From: Casuarina equisetifolia | Lineage: Eukaryota > Streptophyta > Magnoliopsida > Fagales > Casuarinaceae | Direction of reading: 5' to 3' | Assembly: GCA_028551475.1 (NCBI GenBank) | Contig: CM052354.1 | Coordinates: 26,001,258-26,065,257 of the forward strand | Length of the DNA: 64,000 bases | Shown here: one piece after another, positions 22,030 to 33,528 of the stretch | Layout of the letters: each line of letters begins with the position of its first letter | How positions within the stretch are numbered: the stretch's first letter is position 1 | Program-made: the position numbers and the translations under genes | Notes under the pieces: generated by a model | The model's input: only the letters and a program-made list of their open reading frames with translations | Database searches by the model: none | Told to the model about the DNA's origin: nothing

Positions 22030-23640
22030 AAAGTAGACTTGTCCTTTTACCGGTCAATGTTTCACCGTCCCTGTACTATTACACAACTTCGAAGAAGTTC
22101 ATGATCTTTGAGAAGAACGGGGCAGGATATTCTAATGGAGCTCAATGATCAATGACTTGACCTCAAAGAAAGAGAAAGACCTTAGGTACATGAAAAAAAA
22201 AGATTGATGGAACGTAACAATGGCTTAACCTCGTAAAAGGAGAAAGACTGAAGAAAGACTTCAAAGGTACTTCATCTGGGTCACCTCAAACCTGCAGAAC
22301 ATAAACGTCTGTACGGGAAACATGTGATCACATTAATGTGGCCTTGGGAAACGATAGCATTGAGTAGTTACATGCGTTCAACTTACCATTTTACTGTTAC
22401 TCTGCTGCATCCCTGTACGATGACAGCACTTCCAAAAAGAACATGTCAATAATTCCTCAAAAATTTATTAAAGTAACTCTTAAATTCGAATAATTCCTCA
22501 AAATTAAGGGCGACAGATTTTATAAGAGTGATGATTGTAGATATGATACTTCACTTCTTCTAATTAGCACTTATTATAATTATTCTTCTAAAATTTACAT
22601 GACATTAAAAAATTATTTAAATCAAGATAAAAAATTGTGTTAAGGACATGCATGTCTTGCACATGAGATTTTCGAGTAATAAATAGTTAAATCAATTTTC
22701 ATTAAAAAGGATAATAGTTAGATAATCTTTTAGAGAAGAGTTAATTATAATAACAAAAGACAAAAAAACATACATCTTATAAAAAAATGTAATTTCAAGT
22801 TTCATACAAGTATATTCATTTTATTTATTACTCTTTTTTTCTTAACATGTATGTTGTTATTATAAATTTTTGCTCTTTTGTTGTTTCTAGTTTTGATTTT
22901 TTTTTTTTTATGGATTTGATTGATTTGGAGTTTGATTGTCAAATAGAGATAATAAGAACTTGTGACATAACTTTCATTTTTTATATTATCTTAATTTATT
23001 TCTTTTTTTCCCTTCCTTCATGCTCACAAATGTTGTACATAATAAAATCTATGGTCCCTCAATGTTGGGCTATAGTCCTGCGGATATTAAACTCATATAC
23101 CAAGAGTATATCCATCTAGATCCTTGTTACCAAATTGGTGTAGGCTTTAATAAGTGAAACTCAAATAACTTTGCCTATAGCTGAAATTTTGCAAGAAGAA
23201 TGGCGTCCAAGCACATTATAATAGTCGTAGTCCTATCATGTCACCTTGGTGGGACAACACACCAGTGAATTTCACAGTAGTTGACCCTTGTCGTAATAAC
23301 CTACTATTGTCCATATGTTACAATCATAGTTATTTTCATATCTTTTGAAAAACAGAATCCTCTTCCGATTTCAAGGGCCCTAGAAACATGTATGTGCAGT
23401 TTTCAAAAGTCTTTTAACTTTAGCTTTAATTTATTCATCAACGTAGAAAAGTGGCAATCGTTCATTGCATTCTTCAAATCGGATTAACTTTTTGTGCTTA
23501 AAAAGCTAAAAGCAAAAGACAAGAAAAAAATTTGTTTCTTTTTCTTCCGCGTAATTACGTGATGAATGTTGAAACTTTCTGTATCAAATGACTTAAAATA
23601 CTGCTTAAAACACAAATTTTCAATTCATAAGGAAAAAAAA
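22030..23640 (+). repeat. Repeat block D (partner of 17576-19016)
   Basis: The block starts with a module X copy (22030-22275; core SLRRTGQDILMELNDQ then stop). It continues through a stretch related to the start of block A (about 22365), then a T-rich region and the GGCTATAGTCCTG landmark. It ends in a shared A-rich tail at about 23640. The frame at 22847-23119 is hydrophobic but is a by-product of T-rich DNA. Confidence 0.8.
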
Positions 23641-24424
23641 AAACAATGACCAACTTTCTAGCCAGCCACTCCCAGAAGTCGGCAAGTCACCTCCTGATGG
23701 TGGGGTGACTCAAATCTATCTCTATACTGTTTTAAGTGGACCATTTAATGTCCTATTATAATTAGTTTTGATTTACCTAACCATTTTTTTATAATTTACT
23801 AATGCTTGTAGGGCATCCAATTATTTACATAATAATATTATTTGTTATTAACGAGGAGTACTAAAGCTTATATCTTCTTTCACTTTAATCGACAAAAGAC
23901 TTCACCATCAAGTTAATAAACAATAAAATAACAATAGCAGGAACCGGTGGCATTGCTTTAGTCTTTTATCCTGTCTTAGTTTTCTGAATGAATTACTTCA
24001 ATTTTTTTTGTTCTTTCTATATGCCCAAACATGTTGTACTTAAACTGTATGATTCATTAGTTTTTTTTGGTCTGTCATAGACTGATGGTTGGGCTATAAT
24101 CCTAGCGTTTGTGAACTAGTGCACCAAGGATGTCATTGAAATGATTGTTACCAAATTGATTAAGGTCGTAAACAGCAAAACTCAAACAAATTTTAACTAA
24201 AAACCTTACGAAAGAAAATAAGCCAGGAGAGGTTCAATGAGGAACCCTAACCTTTTGTTTTTGGATTAAGCTTGAATTTAATGTAAAAGAGTTTTCTCAA
24301 TTTATTATAAACAAATTGAGAATAAAAAAAACTTTTCTAACATTATTGAAATACAAGATAATAGTTACACAACTGGATTTGATGTTTTAGATGTGCATTT
24401 TTTATAATTCAATATAGTTATTAT
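23641..24424. other. Intergenic sequence, no gene recognised
   Basis: AT-rich. A stretch near 24040-24130 (GGTTGGGCTATAATCCTAGCG) is a very weak relative of the block D landmark. No coding or RNA gene signal is seen. Confidence 0.45.
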
Positions 24425-24510
24425 CAATCACTTTCCCATGGCTTACCACTAAGCCAAAGGGACATGGGTTCAACACCCTTTCCTTAGGTATATGAGTTTG
24501 AAAAAAATAA
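24425..24510 (+). mobile_element. tRNA-derived SINE-like element
   Basis: A pol III box-B-like GGTTCAACACC lies at 24467-24477, followed by a TTTG-A-run tail near 24497-24508. Where box A is expected, the bases read GGCTTA-CCAC-TAAGCC (24440-24455). The standard GGCTTA-GTGG-TAAGCC is found only if the central four bases are inverted. No target-site duplication was seen. Confidence 0.45.
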
Positions 24511-24539
24511 CTATCATGATTTCTAGCATAAAACTTTGT

Positions 24540-25320
24540 TAATGATAATAAAACAAGACGAGGAAACATGCATCTTATGAAGAAATGTCATTTAAAGTTT
24601 TTATTTACTCTATTTATTACTTTTCTTTTTAGTGTGCATGTTGTTACTATGAATTTTTGCTTTTGGTTGCCTTTATTTTCAGTTATTTGTTTATGGGTTA
24701 GATTGATTTGAAGTTTGATCATCAAATAAAAATAGTCAGAACTTGTTACATACCTTTCATTTTCTATATTGTCTTAATTTATTTCTTTATATTTTTTCTC
24801 TCTTCATACTCACAAATGCTATACATAAACTCTATGGCCGCTCAATGTTGAGCGATAATCCTGTGGATATTGAACTGGTACACCAAGAATATATCATCCA
24901 GATCCTTATTGCCGAATTGTTGTAGGTCTCAATCGATTACAACTCAAATAATTTTGCATGTAGCTTAAATTTTGCAAATCATACAGTGTCCAAGCATATT
25001 ACAATAGTCAATAGAAGTCTTTGAGTCCTATCATGTCACCTCGTGAGACAACCCACCAATGACTTTCAAAATAATTGATACTATTCCTACTAACCCACTA
25101 TTGTTCATTATGTTACAATCGTAATTATTTCAAGGGGCCCAGAAATATGTGTAGGTTTCAGAAGTCTTGTCAATGTAGAAAAGCGGCAATCATTCATTGC
25201 ATTCTTCCAATTGGATCAACTTTTTATGCTTATAAAGTTTAAAGGAAGAGACAAGAAAAAAAATGGTTTATTTTTCTTTTACGTAATCATGACTCATCAG
25301 TCAATGGTTTTTACATTGAT
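24540..25320 (+). repeat. Diverged repeat E (related to 22740-23560)
   Basis: Landmarks of block D recur in order with many changes: a TGCATGTTGTTAC stretch, TTTGATCATCAAAT, ACCAAGAATATATCAT, and the final CATGACTCATCA. This is an older copy of the array unit. No gene. Confidence 0.65.
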
Positions 25321-25339
25321 TTAAGAGCCACAAGCAACT

Positions 25340-25890
25340 CATCACACAAATTGAACTCATACACCAAGAATATATCATGCATATCCTTGTTGCCAAATTG
25401 GTGTAGGTCTTAATCAAGTAAAACTAAAATAATTTTGCCTGTCGCTGAAATTTTGCAAGTCATCATTATCCAAGCACATTACAGTAGTCAATAGAAGTCT
25501 TGGAGTCCTATCATGTCACCTTGGTGGGACAACACACCAATGACTTTCACAATAATTGACGCTATTCCTACCAACCCACTACTGTCCCTTTTGTTACAAT
25601 CATAATTATTTTCATGGCTTTTGAAAAAGATAATCCTTTTAAGATTTCAAGGGCCCTAGAATCATATAGAGGTTTCACAAGTCTTTTAACTTTAGCTTTA
25701 ACTTATTCGTCAACGTAGAAAAGTGGCAATCATTCATTGCATTCTTCGAATCAGATCACATTTTCGTGCTTATAAAGTGAAAAAGCAAGAAAAAAGATGG
25801 TTTCTTTTTCTTCCACCTAATCATGGCTCATCATGCAATGGTTTTTACATTGATCTAAGGGCCACAAGCAATTCATCATACAAATTGAAT
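25340..25890 (+). repeat. Diverged repeat F (tandem copy of the right half of E)
   Basis: This stretch repeats about 24870-25320: ACCAAGAATATATCATGCAT, TCCTATCATGTCACC, AAGTGGCAATCATTCATTGC and the CATGGCTCATCA ending. Blocks E and F are head to tail. No gene. Confidence 0.65.
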
Positions 25891-27384
25891 GGTTATCGTT
25901 AAATTCAATTACTACTTAGTGGCTTTTACGAAGATCATTTAGTTACTATCATATAGTTCCAATGCACATGCTGCGATCATCTTGTAATCTAATGAGGCTG
26001 TTATTTTCTTGATTCAGCCCACCACTTCTTTGTGGGTCTGCCTAATGAGGCTGTTAAGACGCAATGCTCTGGCTGGTGATTAAGAAGCCCATTAACTCGA
26101 GGGTATTAGTTTTATGAATCTTTCTAAGGACTAACAAAATGGATGGAGCAGTTGCAGAAAGTAGAATATGAAAGGGCTAAATAGAGTGTGAACCTGTAAA
26201 GATGAATATGTTCTATCAGCTTGTTTCTACATCAAGTCTCTATTATATACAATCCAGTGAGAACTAAAGAAATCCTATAATGGGAATTTGCAGCCGCTTT
26301 GCAATCAGCAAAGAAAAAAGCAAGGTGCATCCCTGCGTGTGAACTAATGGGACTACGGATTTGGGCTTTCATGGGCTCGTATCTTTTGCAACTATTAATG
26401 GGCCTAGTTGGGCTGGATCGATATATTATTTACACTTCCTTTCAAATTGGCAATATGCAAATATTGATAATATGTAACAAACATTTGTGTTCCATGTTTC
26501 ATGGAGCTTTTGTCAAGAGATTTACTAGTTAATCTGAGGCTTGCCTGTATGCCATTCTGATCAACCCTTTTTACCGACCCATATGCGTTGAGTCATTCAT
26601 CAACGGTTGCCGCCATTTTCCGAGAATTTTTGTTGCATTTCTCACAAGCCAAACAGAAATATGATATACCAATTCAATGCTTCAAAAAAGACACCGTTTT
26701 ATTTTAGATGATATTTTTTAGTTGTTTCACGGAGGACGAGTCGCTCACTTCATACCGCTTGCCATTTTGCTTTGTTTTTAACGCAAAGAAAGGGGGAAAA
26801 GAAGCTATAATTTCTAGAAGGCATGCCCTCTGCAGAGTAAATCCCATAGTTGTCTTCTGGAGAGGGCATGCCTTCTGGGACCATATCTACCAAGTTTTTA
26901 ACTAGTAAACTTGATTTGTCTTCTGGATACTTTGCTTGAAAGTTCATATTTGCTTGAGAATTCAAGACTTGCAAAAGTGACATACTTATATAAGAACATA
27001 TTAGATCTCTTAAAAAGGTAACACTATGAGAAACCTATGCCAATTAGATTTATATAGTCAATAGCGTACAAAAGCGCTGATCATATCATTATGGAGCCAA
27101 CTTTCATGTTATTGCGTTTCTTGATTAACAAAATAAAACTTGTTATAAAAAAGAAATCCATTATACCTTGGAGTTTAACTTTGGTAATGCATTGTATTGA
27201 AGTGGATTGGAGCAAAGATGGTTGAATCACAGTAATTTTGTCCTCTTGACAATTTTTTCAAGACCAACATAGCTAGCACTGGAGTCCGATTTGGTTTGCT
27301 TATCATCTGTTGTTAATATCTTGGACTCATTTTTTTATTCATATATTTGTTTACAATTTATTTTTAAGTTTGTCATGCTATTTT
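25891..27384. other. Intergenic sequence, no gene recognised
   Basis: The stretch is unique and includes short frames at 26299-26532 and 26708-26905 that match nothing I recognise. A 16-base perfect inverted repeat at 26816-26876 is listed separately. Confidence 0.4.
26816..26876. repeat. Perfect 16-base inverted repeat with 29-base loop
   Basis: AGAAGGCATGCCCTCT at 26816-26831 is exactly complementary to AGAGGGCATGCCTTCT at 26861-26876. The stem contains two GCATGC palindromes. In RNA it would form a stable hairpin, but the stem is shorter than a typical plant microRNA precursor. Confidence 0.85.
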
Positions 27385-29390
27385 ATAACCTTAATAAAAC
27401 CCAACATAAGGCCCACACAAACTGGATCAAGTCCAGATTCAAAAATACAGGGGAGGACCCAAAGCCCACACAAGATGGATCAGACACTCGGAAATATTGG
27501 GTCAATGGAATTTCTGACCCTTCTCCTCCATCTTCGTCTTCCTACCAGAAATGGAAGAAATGGAAGGCACGGCCAATACTGCAGCTTAAGAGCGAGACAA
27601 CAAATCCGCCGACGGAAGGGCAGCTTAAGATCCAGAAATGAATGTCCAGCTTAAGACGGAATCTAACGAGTAGCAAGAAATTGTTTTGCTTGATAATTTC
27701 TAAAATTTGGTAATACCCTTACAGAATTTGTCAAGTTACTCAAGTTGCAACTTTGCGGATACAATGTTCAAATACTAATTATGCTACATAGGAACTAGCT
27801 TAATGTGGAATAAATAAATAAGAAAATTGTTAAATATATCACTTGCAATCAAGAGGTGAAAAAAAAAAAAAAAAACACATCATTCGTTAGTCAAGAAAAG
27901 AAGTACGTGTATCCTTAAAAAGTTCATTTCTTCAGGTATAAATCACATAGGTAAGCATACTAATAGATATTAATGCTATAATTAGTATTTGCAAGTACAA
28001 AATGCTCTTTTTTAGGGAAAACTTATAAAATTTTAACAACAACCCTCCTGTTGAAACATAGAACTTAAAAAACTTATTCATGAGCAGCAAAAATATTTGA
28101 TATTTTATTGTCTTCACATCAACTTTGCTATACAAGCCACATGTATATAATCACAATAATGGGGAATGATCCATGCTAATCTGGTTAACCTTTCTTTCTC
28201 TGCTCTTTCCTTAAAAATCCTTGCTTAACATTCTTCCACATCATCGTTACAAATCCCCCAATATCCTCCTTGCCACACCGCACGTCCGGCCTTTTGTGGA
28301 GGAGTGCATGAAAGGGTTGTGGAAATGAAGTTCTCCGCGATGTCTTTGCACTTTCTCTGTACATACGATCTAGCTGTTGGCGGTATAGGGGAGAATTTAA
28401 GCTCCGCAGGTAGGGAGGCGACCAGACATTTGAGCCCTGAATGGCCTTGTTGAGCTGCCGGGTCATGGCTTGTAGCTCGAACGAATCATACAGGGTGCTG
28501 CGCTCGTGTTGGAGGCTTAGGTTACCGGTGAAGTGAGCATGGCTTGGAGGGCTCAGTGCTTGCTGTTTCTCCACAGGGAGTTCCATGGAAGTACGCAGGT
28601 ATCGTCCCAAGGTGGAGGGTTGGAGATCATATTGATTGGAATGTGTACATAGGTGCAGATGCCTTGTTAGTGACGAGGGTAGTTAATGCTAAACAAGAAG
28701 CTTACGTTGTTTTGTACGCTCTGTCTTGGCAAAGCTTGCGTTGTCTTCTTATAATAACACCTACCGTAAAGCCTGGGAGACTTCGGCATGTTCTGCCATG
28801 CCATATTAACTATTGCGGCTTGTAGTAGGCGTGGATCACAAGGTAGGGCTCTTCCATACTTAAAAATGAAATCAATACCAAGGGTTGGGTTCGGCCTATG
28901 ATGTAGTTGACTAACTAGTCTATCCCCGTGCCCTTCAACTAGCATAGTAGGATTAGCAGTGACTTGACAAAAGATTAGTCATGTTAGGATATTTTTCGCA
29001 TGCATTAATGCCCATATTAAAATGCAAAGAGAGGAGGTTTTTCAACGAGAGAAGAGTCACTCCACAACTACCGCTTTTAGCAGAAGGAAAAAAGAAAACT
29101 CCAGTTAGACATGTAACACAATTACCATATAAAGAGCAAAAGCTAAAATGAAAGCCCCTACTACATTACCGACATGTTATGGTGTGAAAGGAGAGTGGAA
29201 ATGGTTGCTTGTCATTGTTAAAAGCCACTGTAGGAATTATTATGGGGTTAGATTCCTTTTGGTTTATGAAGAAAGACACAAAAAAGAAGAGAATCATATG
29301 TTTTTATATGAATTTGTCAATTTTCTCTTTTTTAAAGTAAATGAGATGCAGAGGAATTACATGTCAAATTTAAAACCTTCTAATCTTAGA
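27385..29390. repeat. Segmental duplicate S2 (partner 4905-6720)
   Basis: The partner of S1 keeps the same order of landmarks: a GCCCA-rich start, a poly-A tract near 27860, the minus-strand ORF at 28185-28586, a stretch conserved on the minus strand at 28667-28900, and the TATGGGGTTAGATTCC end. It has a few insertions relative to S1. Confidence 0.8.
28185..28586 (-). CDS. Small conserved-pair protein of unknown function (copy 2, longer)
   Basis: The ATG at 28586 opens a 133-residue frame starting MELPVEKQQ and ending in a basic stretch (VKQGFLRKEQRKKG). The sister copy at 5655-5999 aligns through about residue 110. Many amino acids are conserved (KAIQGSNVW, LNSPLYRQQLD, HALLHKRP) despite visible nucleotide divergence, and the frame survives in both. 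This is what a real coding sequence would show. I cannot assign a family. The lysine- and arginine-rich C-terminus suggests a nuclear or membrane-surface protein, but that is inference. An upstream exon on the same strand (about 28667-28900) is possible. Confidence 0.55.
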   Translation of the reverse strand: MELPVEKQQALSPPSHAHFTGNLSLQHERSTLYDSFELQAMTRQLNKAIQGSNVWSPPYLRSLNSPLYRQQLDRMYRESAKTSRRTSFPQPFHALLHKRPDVRCGKEDIGGFVTMMWKNVKQGFLRKEQRKKG

Positions 29391-31300
29391 TAGCATGAAC
29401 AGCCAACTAAGTCACATGTCTATTAACATGAATCTAATAGTTAAGATTTCAAGTAAGTTCTAAAGTAATAAAATTTGCTATTATTACAATGGGATATAAC
29501 TAAAACTCTTTTGACATTTGAATAAAAGCCATTTAAAACTGGTTTGAACAAAATCGGAATCGAAGCATTAATTCCCTTATCAGAAGGCGTCTTTTGTCAA
29601 ACAGTGGGCATGTACCTTAACGACTTGTCTTTCCCTCCGAAGCCATCGTGTTGCGAATTGGCTTTGTCGAGCCGACATAGGATGGTAGCTGTCCACGGAA
29701 TAGATTTGGACTTTTCTTAGATATGGAAAGCAATTGGAAGAATGTAAAGCCTTTTCATATTAGGATAGTTTGAGAATTGGGAGAATCTTAAGTTATTATT
29801 ATATCTATAACTTTAATTATGAACAAAGAATAAGAAATTACAATTTTATAATCATCAAGAGATAAATACTAATTTTTATCCTTTATTTAATGAATGGAAT
29901 GTCTTACAATATTCGAAAAAGCAGGAAAATAATTCGAAGCATCTTAAGCCCTTTTTATTTTATGAATGCAACATCTTTAAATAAATTTAGTATGACTAAA
30001 GAAATATGAAATCATAATCTTATAACTGTCATGTGGGTCACTCTAATTCTTAGCCCTTCACATAAAATGAAACAAACAATTTCTCATTACCCTTACTTCT
30101 ATGGCTTAATACCAAGGAAAGTTCAAGTCAAGTATAATACAACAGGTTTAATATCAAGATTACATAAATATCTTAACTTAATCTCATTGGTATTAACTTA
30201 TTATTCAGTTGAATAAAGTTAATTTGGTCAAAGTCAAAGCACATCAAGTCGAAGTTAATACAAAGTCCTAAGGCTCGAAGACTTTCAAACAAAGGGATGC
30301 AATCCAAATCATGCAAGAGGCTTTGGTGTAGGTGTGCTATCAGTATTGGGCACGTTAAAGAGACCCAGGAGTAGTTCTGAGAAAGGAACGATCTCTCTGT
30401 CGAGTAATCCTTTTGCAGTATACCTCACACTTTTCCGCAGCGTCTTTTGATGCTGAACACGCTAAACTGCACTTATTCCTTCTATATGAAGCTCTCAAAC
30501 TGCCACTTTTCATTCTTACTTTCTAATACTCTATGCTTATCTCGAAGCTTCAAGGTCATTCAAACGCCTTTTCTGCCTCACCAAGCACGCTGTTCCTGGG
30601 CTTTGACATTTATTTTCCCAGGAACTGGTAAAATTTCGTGGTGTTTAGTTAAAACCTCATATGCCGCCAAAAATGGAGATGCACCTACAAGCATAGAGAC
30701 TCTGGTCCCTTCTCGTGAAAAACTACGTCCTGGCTTGTCATGTGTAATGGGTTTTGCCCAAATTTGATTTCTGTCTTGTTGGTTGACAATGATAATTTCA
30801 CGAGAAATATAAAGAAACTGTTTTTACAAATATGGGTTTTAAGAAGATCTCATTTTTTAATCCCTTGTTGCTAATTCCCTCCTTTCACTCTTGCTTTCAT
30901 TTCTTTACTTAATCCCTTATTATTTCTTGGAATCCACTGTTCATTTCAATACGTGTGCCTCAAAACTTTATGGAAAGATGAATGAAGCCCTTTACCTTCA
31001 AAAACAAATATACGGAGAAAGAGAAAGGAGACATGCCTTTATATCTTGATTAAAAGGACATAGGAATTGCAAACGCGTAGAGAATCCAGCTTTTCTCTTA
31101 TCAATCGGCCATTTGTTTAGTGAACTCTGACAAACTAGGCGCCCATTAAGATTGGGTCGGTGTTTAAATGTAGGTGGCTGAATTGATCCGTTGTTTGTGA
31201 CCTAAGGATTCGTTTTCGTGTTGAATGTTCCAATCAAATACTTTAAAATTAGTCTTTTCTTTGGTTTGTAAAATAGTACAAGGACGTTAAAATTAGATGG
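29391..31300. other. Intergenic sequence, no gene recognised
   Basis: AT-rich to about 30240, then mixed. The forward frame at 30447-30767 has a more coding-like base composition in its second half, but no motif I recognise and no partner copy. The right end is the upstream region of the UDP-glucose dehydrogenase gene. Confidence 0.4.
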
Positions 31301-31308
31301 GCGCCGTG

Positions 31309-31316
31309 TATTTAAG
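31309..31316 (+). promoter_or_regulatory. TATA-like box of the UDP-glucose dehydrogenase gene
   Basis: TATTTAAG lies about 20-30 bases before a CT-rich leader start (CTCTCTATCTCTCTCTCC at 31354-31371), in the position expected for a core promoter. Confidence 0.45.
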
Positions 31317-31436
31317 GAGATCTTTGTTTCCTTGCTTTCTTACAGCGCTTGGGCTCTCTATCTCTCTCTCCTTCCCGAACGACCCCATTATAGTACGTGT
31401 TCTGTTCTTGCATTGAGGTCGGCAGAGAGATATAAG

Positions 31437-32069
31437 GTAATCTTGGTTTGTGACAGGGTTTTCGGAACCGCTTGTGTGAATCATGTTCATCATATCATGA
31501 CCTATTTGGATGTTAAATTGGATCAAATGCTTTGTTATATTTAGCTTTTGTGAGTGCTGCTATTTTCTAGTGCTTAAATGTTTTTGCTTCTTGTTGAAGA
31601 ATCTAGCATTAATGCGGTGGTATTATTCAATCCGAATTAATAATGGAATATAGCCTGTTCATTGCCTATGGAGGACTTCGTCTTTTCATAGTCTCGTAAG
31701 TCTTGTTGTCGGTGTCATTTTTTCACGGTTTACTTGTAAACTTCGATCAAGCAATCCTATAGGAAATGAAATCTAAGCATGAATTAACAGGCTGACTTGC
31801 TGAGATTTGAAACTTATACTAGCCCTTAAAATCTGTCCAGATCCATTTGTGCTCGCCATGGAAAAAACATTACCCATAAGCATCTGCAGTAGGTAACTTT
31901 TAGACAATTGTAAGGGGACATCAATAGAGTTGGGAGGGGAAAGAAGTTAGTGTAATGGTAGCATGCTCTGTAAGTATATGCAATCGTGTCTTTCTTTAAG
32001 AAGTTGGCTTCAAAAAAGAAAGCTTGCTTTGATTTGATATATGTTATTACGACGCATGAATTCTTTCAG
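31437..32069 (+). other. Leader (5' UTR) intron of the UDP-glucose dehydrogenase gene
   Basis: A donor (AAG before GTAATC at 31437) and a pyrimidine-rich acceptor (TTCTTTCAG ending at 32069) bracket 633 bases, with the start codon 16 bases into the next exon. Plant UGD genes commonly have a single-exon CDS with a leader intron, which often raises expression. The intron contains an in-frame ATG at 32041 that splicing would remove. Confidence 0.7.
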
Positions 32070-32085
32070 GTTTCAACCAAAGAAA

Positions 32086-33528
32086 ATGGTGAAGATTTGC
32101 TGCATCGGAGCTGGATATGTTGGAGGTCCTACCATGGCAGTTATTGCACTCAAGTGCCCCTCAATTGAAGTGGCTGTTGTTGACATCTGCGTCTCTCGCG
32201 TCATGGCCTGGAACACTGACCAGCTTCCCATTTACGAGCCGGGTCTCGAAGAGGTACTAAAGCAGTGCAGGGGAAAGAACCTGTTTTTCAGCACCGATGT
32301 GGAAAAACATGTCTCAGAGGCAGACATCGTCTTTGTTTCAGTAAACACCCCGACAAAAACTCAGGGCCTTGGAGCTGGCAAAGCCGCAGATCTGACATAT
32401 TGGGAGAGTGCAGCCAGGATGATCGCCGACGTTTCAACATCAAACAAGATTATTGTTGAGAAGTCGACTGTTCCAGTGAAAACAGCCGAGGCAATTGAAA
32501 AGATCCTTGCCTTCAATAGCAAAGGCATCGACTTTCAAATTCTCTCGAACCCAGAATTTCTTGCTGAAGGAACTGCTATCCAAGACCTTCTTAACCCAGA
32601 CCGCGTTCTCATAGGAGGGAGAGAAACCCCAGGTGGCCTAAGTGCAGTTCAAGCTCTGAAAGATGTGTATGCTCATTGGGTGTCTGAAGACAGGATCGTT
32701 ACAACCAATTTGTGGTCAGCAGAGCTCTCCAAGTTAGCTGCCAATGCCTTCTTGGCCCAGAGGATTTCATCTGTCAATGCCATGTCGGCTCTCTGTGAGG
32801 CAACAGGAGCAGATGTCGCTGAGGTTTCTCATGCTATCGGTAAGGACACCAGAATTGGACCCAAGTTCCTTAGCGCCAGTGTCGGTTTTGGAGGATCTTG
32901 CTTCCAGAAGGACATACTAAACTTGGTCTACATCTGTGAATGCAATGGCTTAACTGAAGTGGCCAACTACTGGAAACAAGTGATTAAGGTGAATGACTAC
33001 CAAAAGAACCGGTTTGTGAACAGGATCGTATCCTCTATGTTCAATACGGTTTCTAATAAAAAGATTGGCATACTTGGGTTTGCCTTCAAGAAGGATACTG
33101 GGGACACAAGGGAAGCACCAGCCATTGATGTGTGCAAAGGGCTGCTTGGGGATAAAGCCCGGCTGAGCATATACGACCCACAAACCACTGAGGATCAGAT
33201 ACAAAGGGATCTGTCTTTAAACAAGTTTGATTGGGATCACCCAATTCATCTGCAGCCTATGAGTCCCAATACAGTGAAGCGAGTGAGCGTAGTTTGGGAC
33301 GCTTATGAGGCTGCTAGGGAGTCTCACGGGGTCTGCATTCTAACCGAGTGGGATGAGTTCAAGACCCTTGATTACCAAAGGATCTTTGATAGCATGCAGA
33401 AACCAGCGTTTCTGTTTGATGGCAGAAACGTTGTGGATGTTAAAAAGCTGAGGAACATAGGATTCATTGTCTACTCAATTGGAAAGCCATTGGACCCATG
33501 GATCAAGGACATGCCTGCAGTCGCATAA
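32086..33528 (+). CDS. UGD: UDP-glucose 6-dehydrogenase
   Basis: A single-exon frame of 480 aa, the usual length for plant UGD. The enzyme oxidises UDP-glucose to UDP-glucuronate with two NAD+ in the cytosol, feeding pectin and hemicellulose precursors. Visible motifs are the NAD-binding GAGYVGG at residues 8-14, the substrate loop around [13 protein letters not shown], and NTPTKTQG. Further on are [10 protein letters not shown] and the catalytic stretch [10 protein letters not shown] with Cys272. The C-terminal NAD/UDP-binding domain includes [15 protein letters not shown] and ends at [10 protein letters not shown]. The start at 32086 is chosen over the in-frame ATG at 32041 because the latter lies in the leader intron and [14 protein letters not shown] is the family's standard start. 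No lesions are seen. Confidence 0.97.
   Translation: MVKICCIGAGYVGGPTMAVIALKCPSIEVAVVDICVSRVMAWNTDQLPIYEPGLEEVLKQCRGKNLFFSTDVEKHVSEADIVFVSVNTPTKTQGLGAGKAADLTYWESAARMIADVSTSNKIIVEKSTVPVKTAEAIEKILAFNSKGIDFQILSNPEFLAEGTAIQDLLNPDRVLIGGRETPGGLSAVQALKDVYAHWVSEDRIVTTNLWSAELSKLAANAFLAQRISSVNAMSALCEATGADVAEVSHAIGKDTRIGPKFLSASVGFGGSCFQKDILNLVYICECNGLTEVANYWKQVIKVNDYQKNRFVNRIVSSMFNTVSNKKIGILGFAFKKDTGDTREAPAIDVCKGLLGDKARLSIYDPQTTEDQIQRDLSLNKFDWDHPIHLQPMSPNTVKRVSVVWDAYEAARESHGVCILTEWDEFKTLDYQRIFDSMQKPAFLFDGRNVVDVKKLRNIGFIVYSIGKPLDPWIKDMPAVA

Noticed and set aside
32041-32085. Longer N-terminus for the UDP-glucose dehydrogenase
   Set aside because: The upstream ATG lies in the leader intron and family members start at [14 protein letters not shown].
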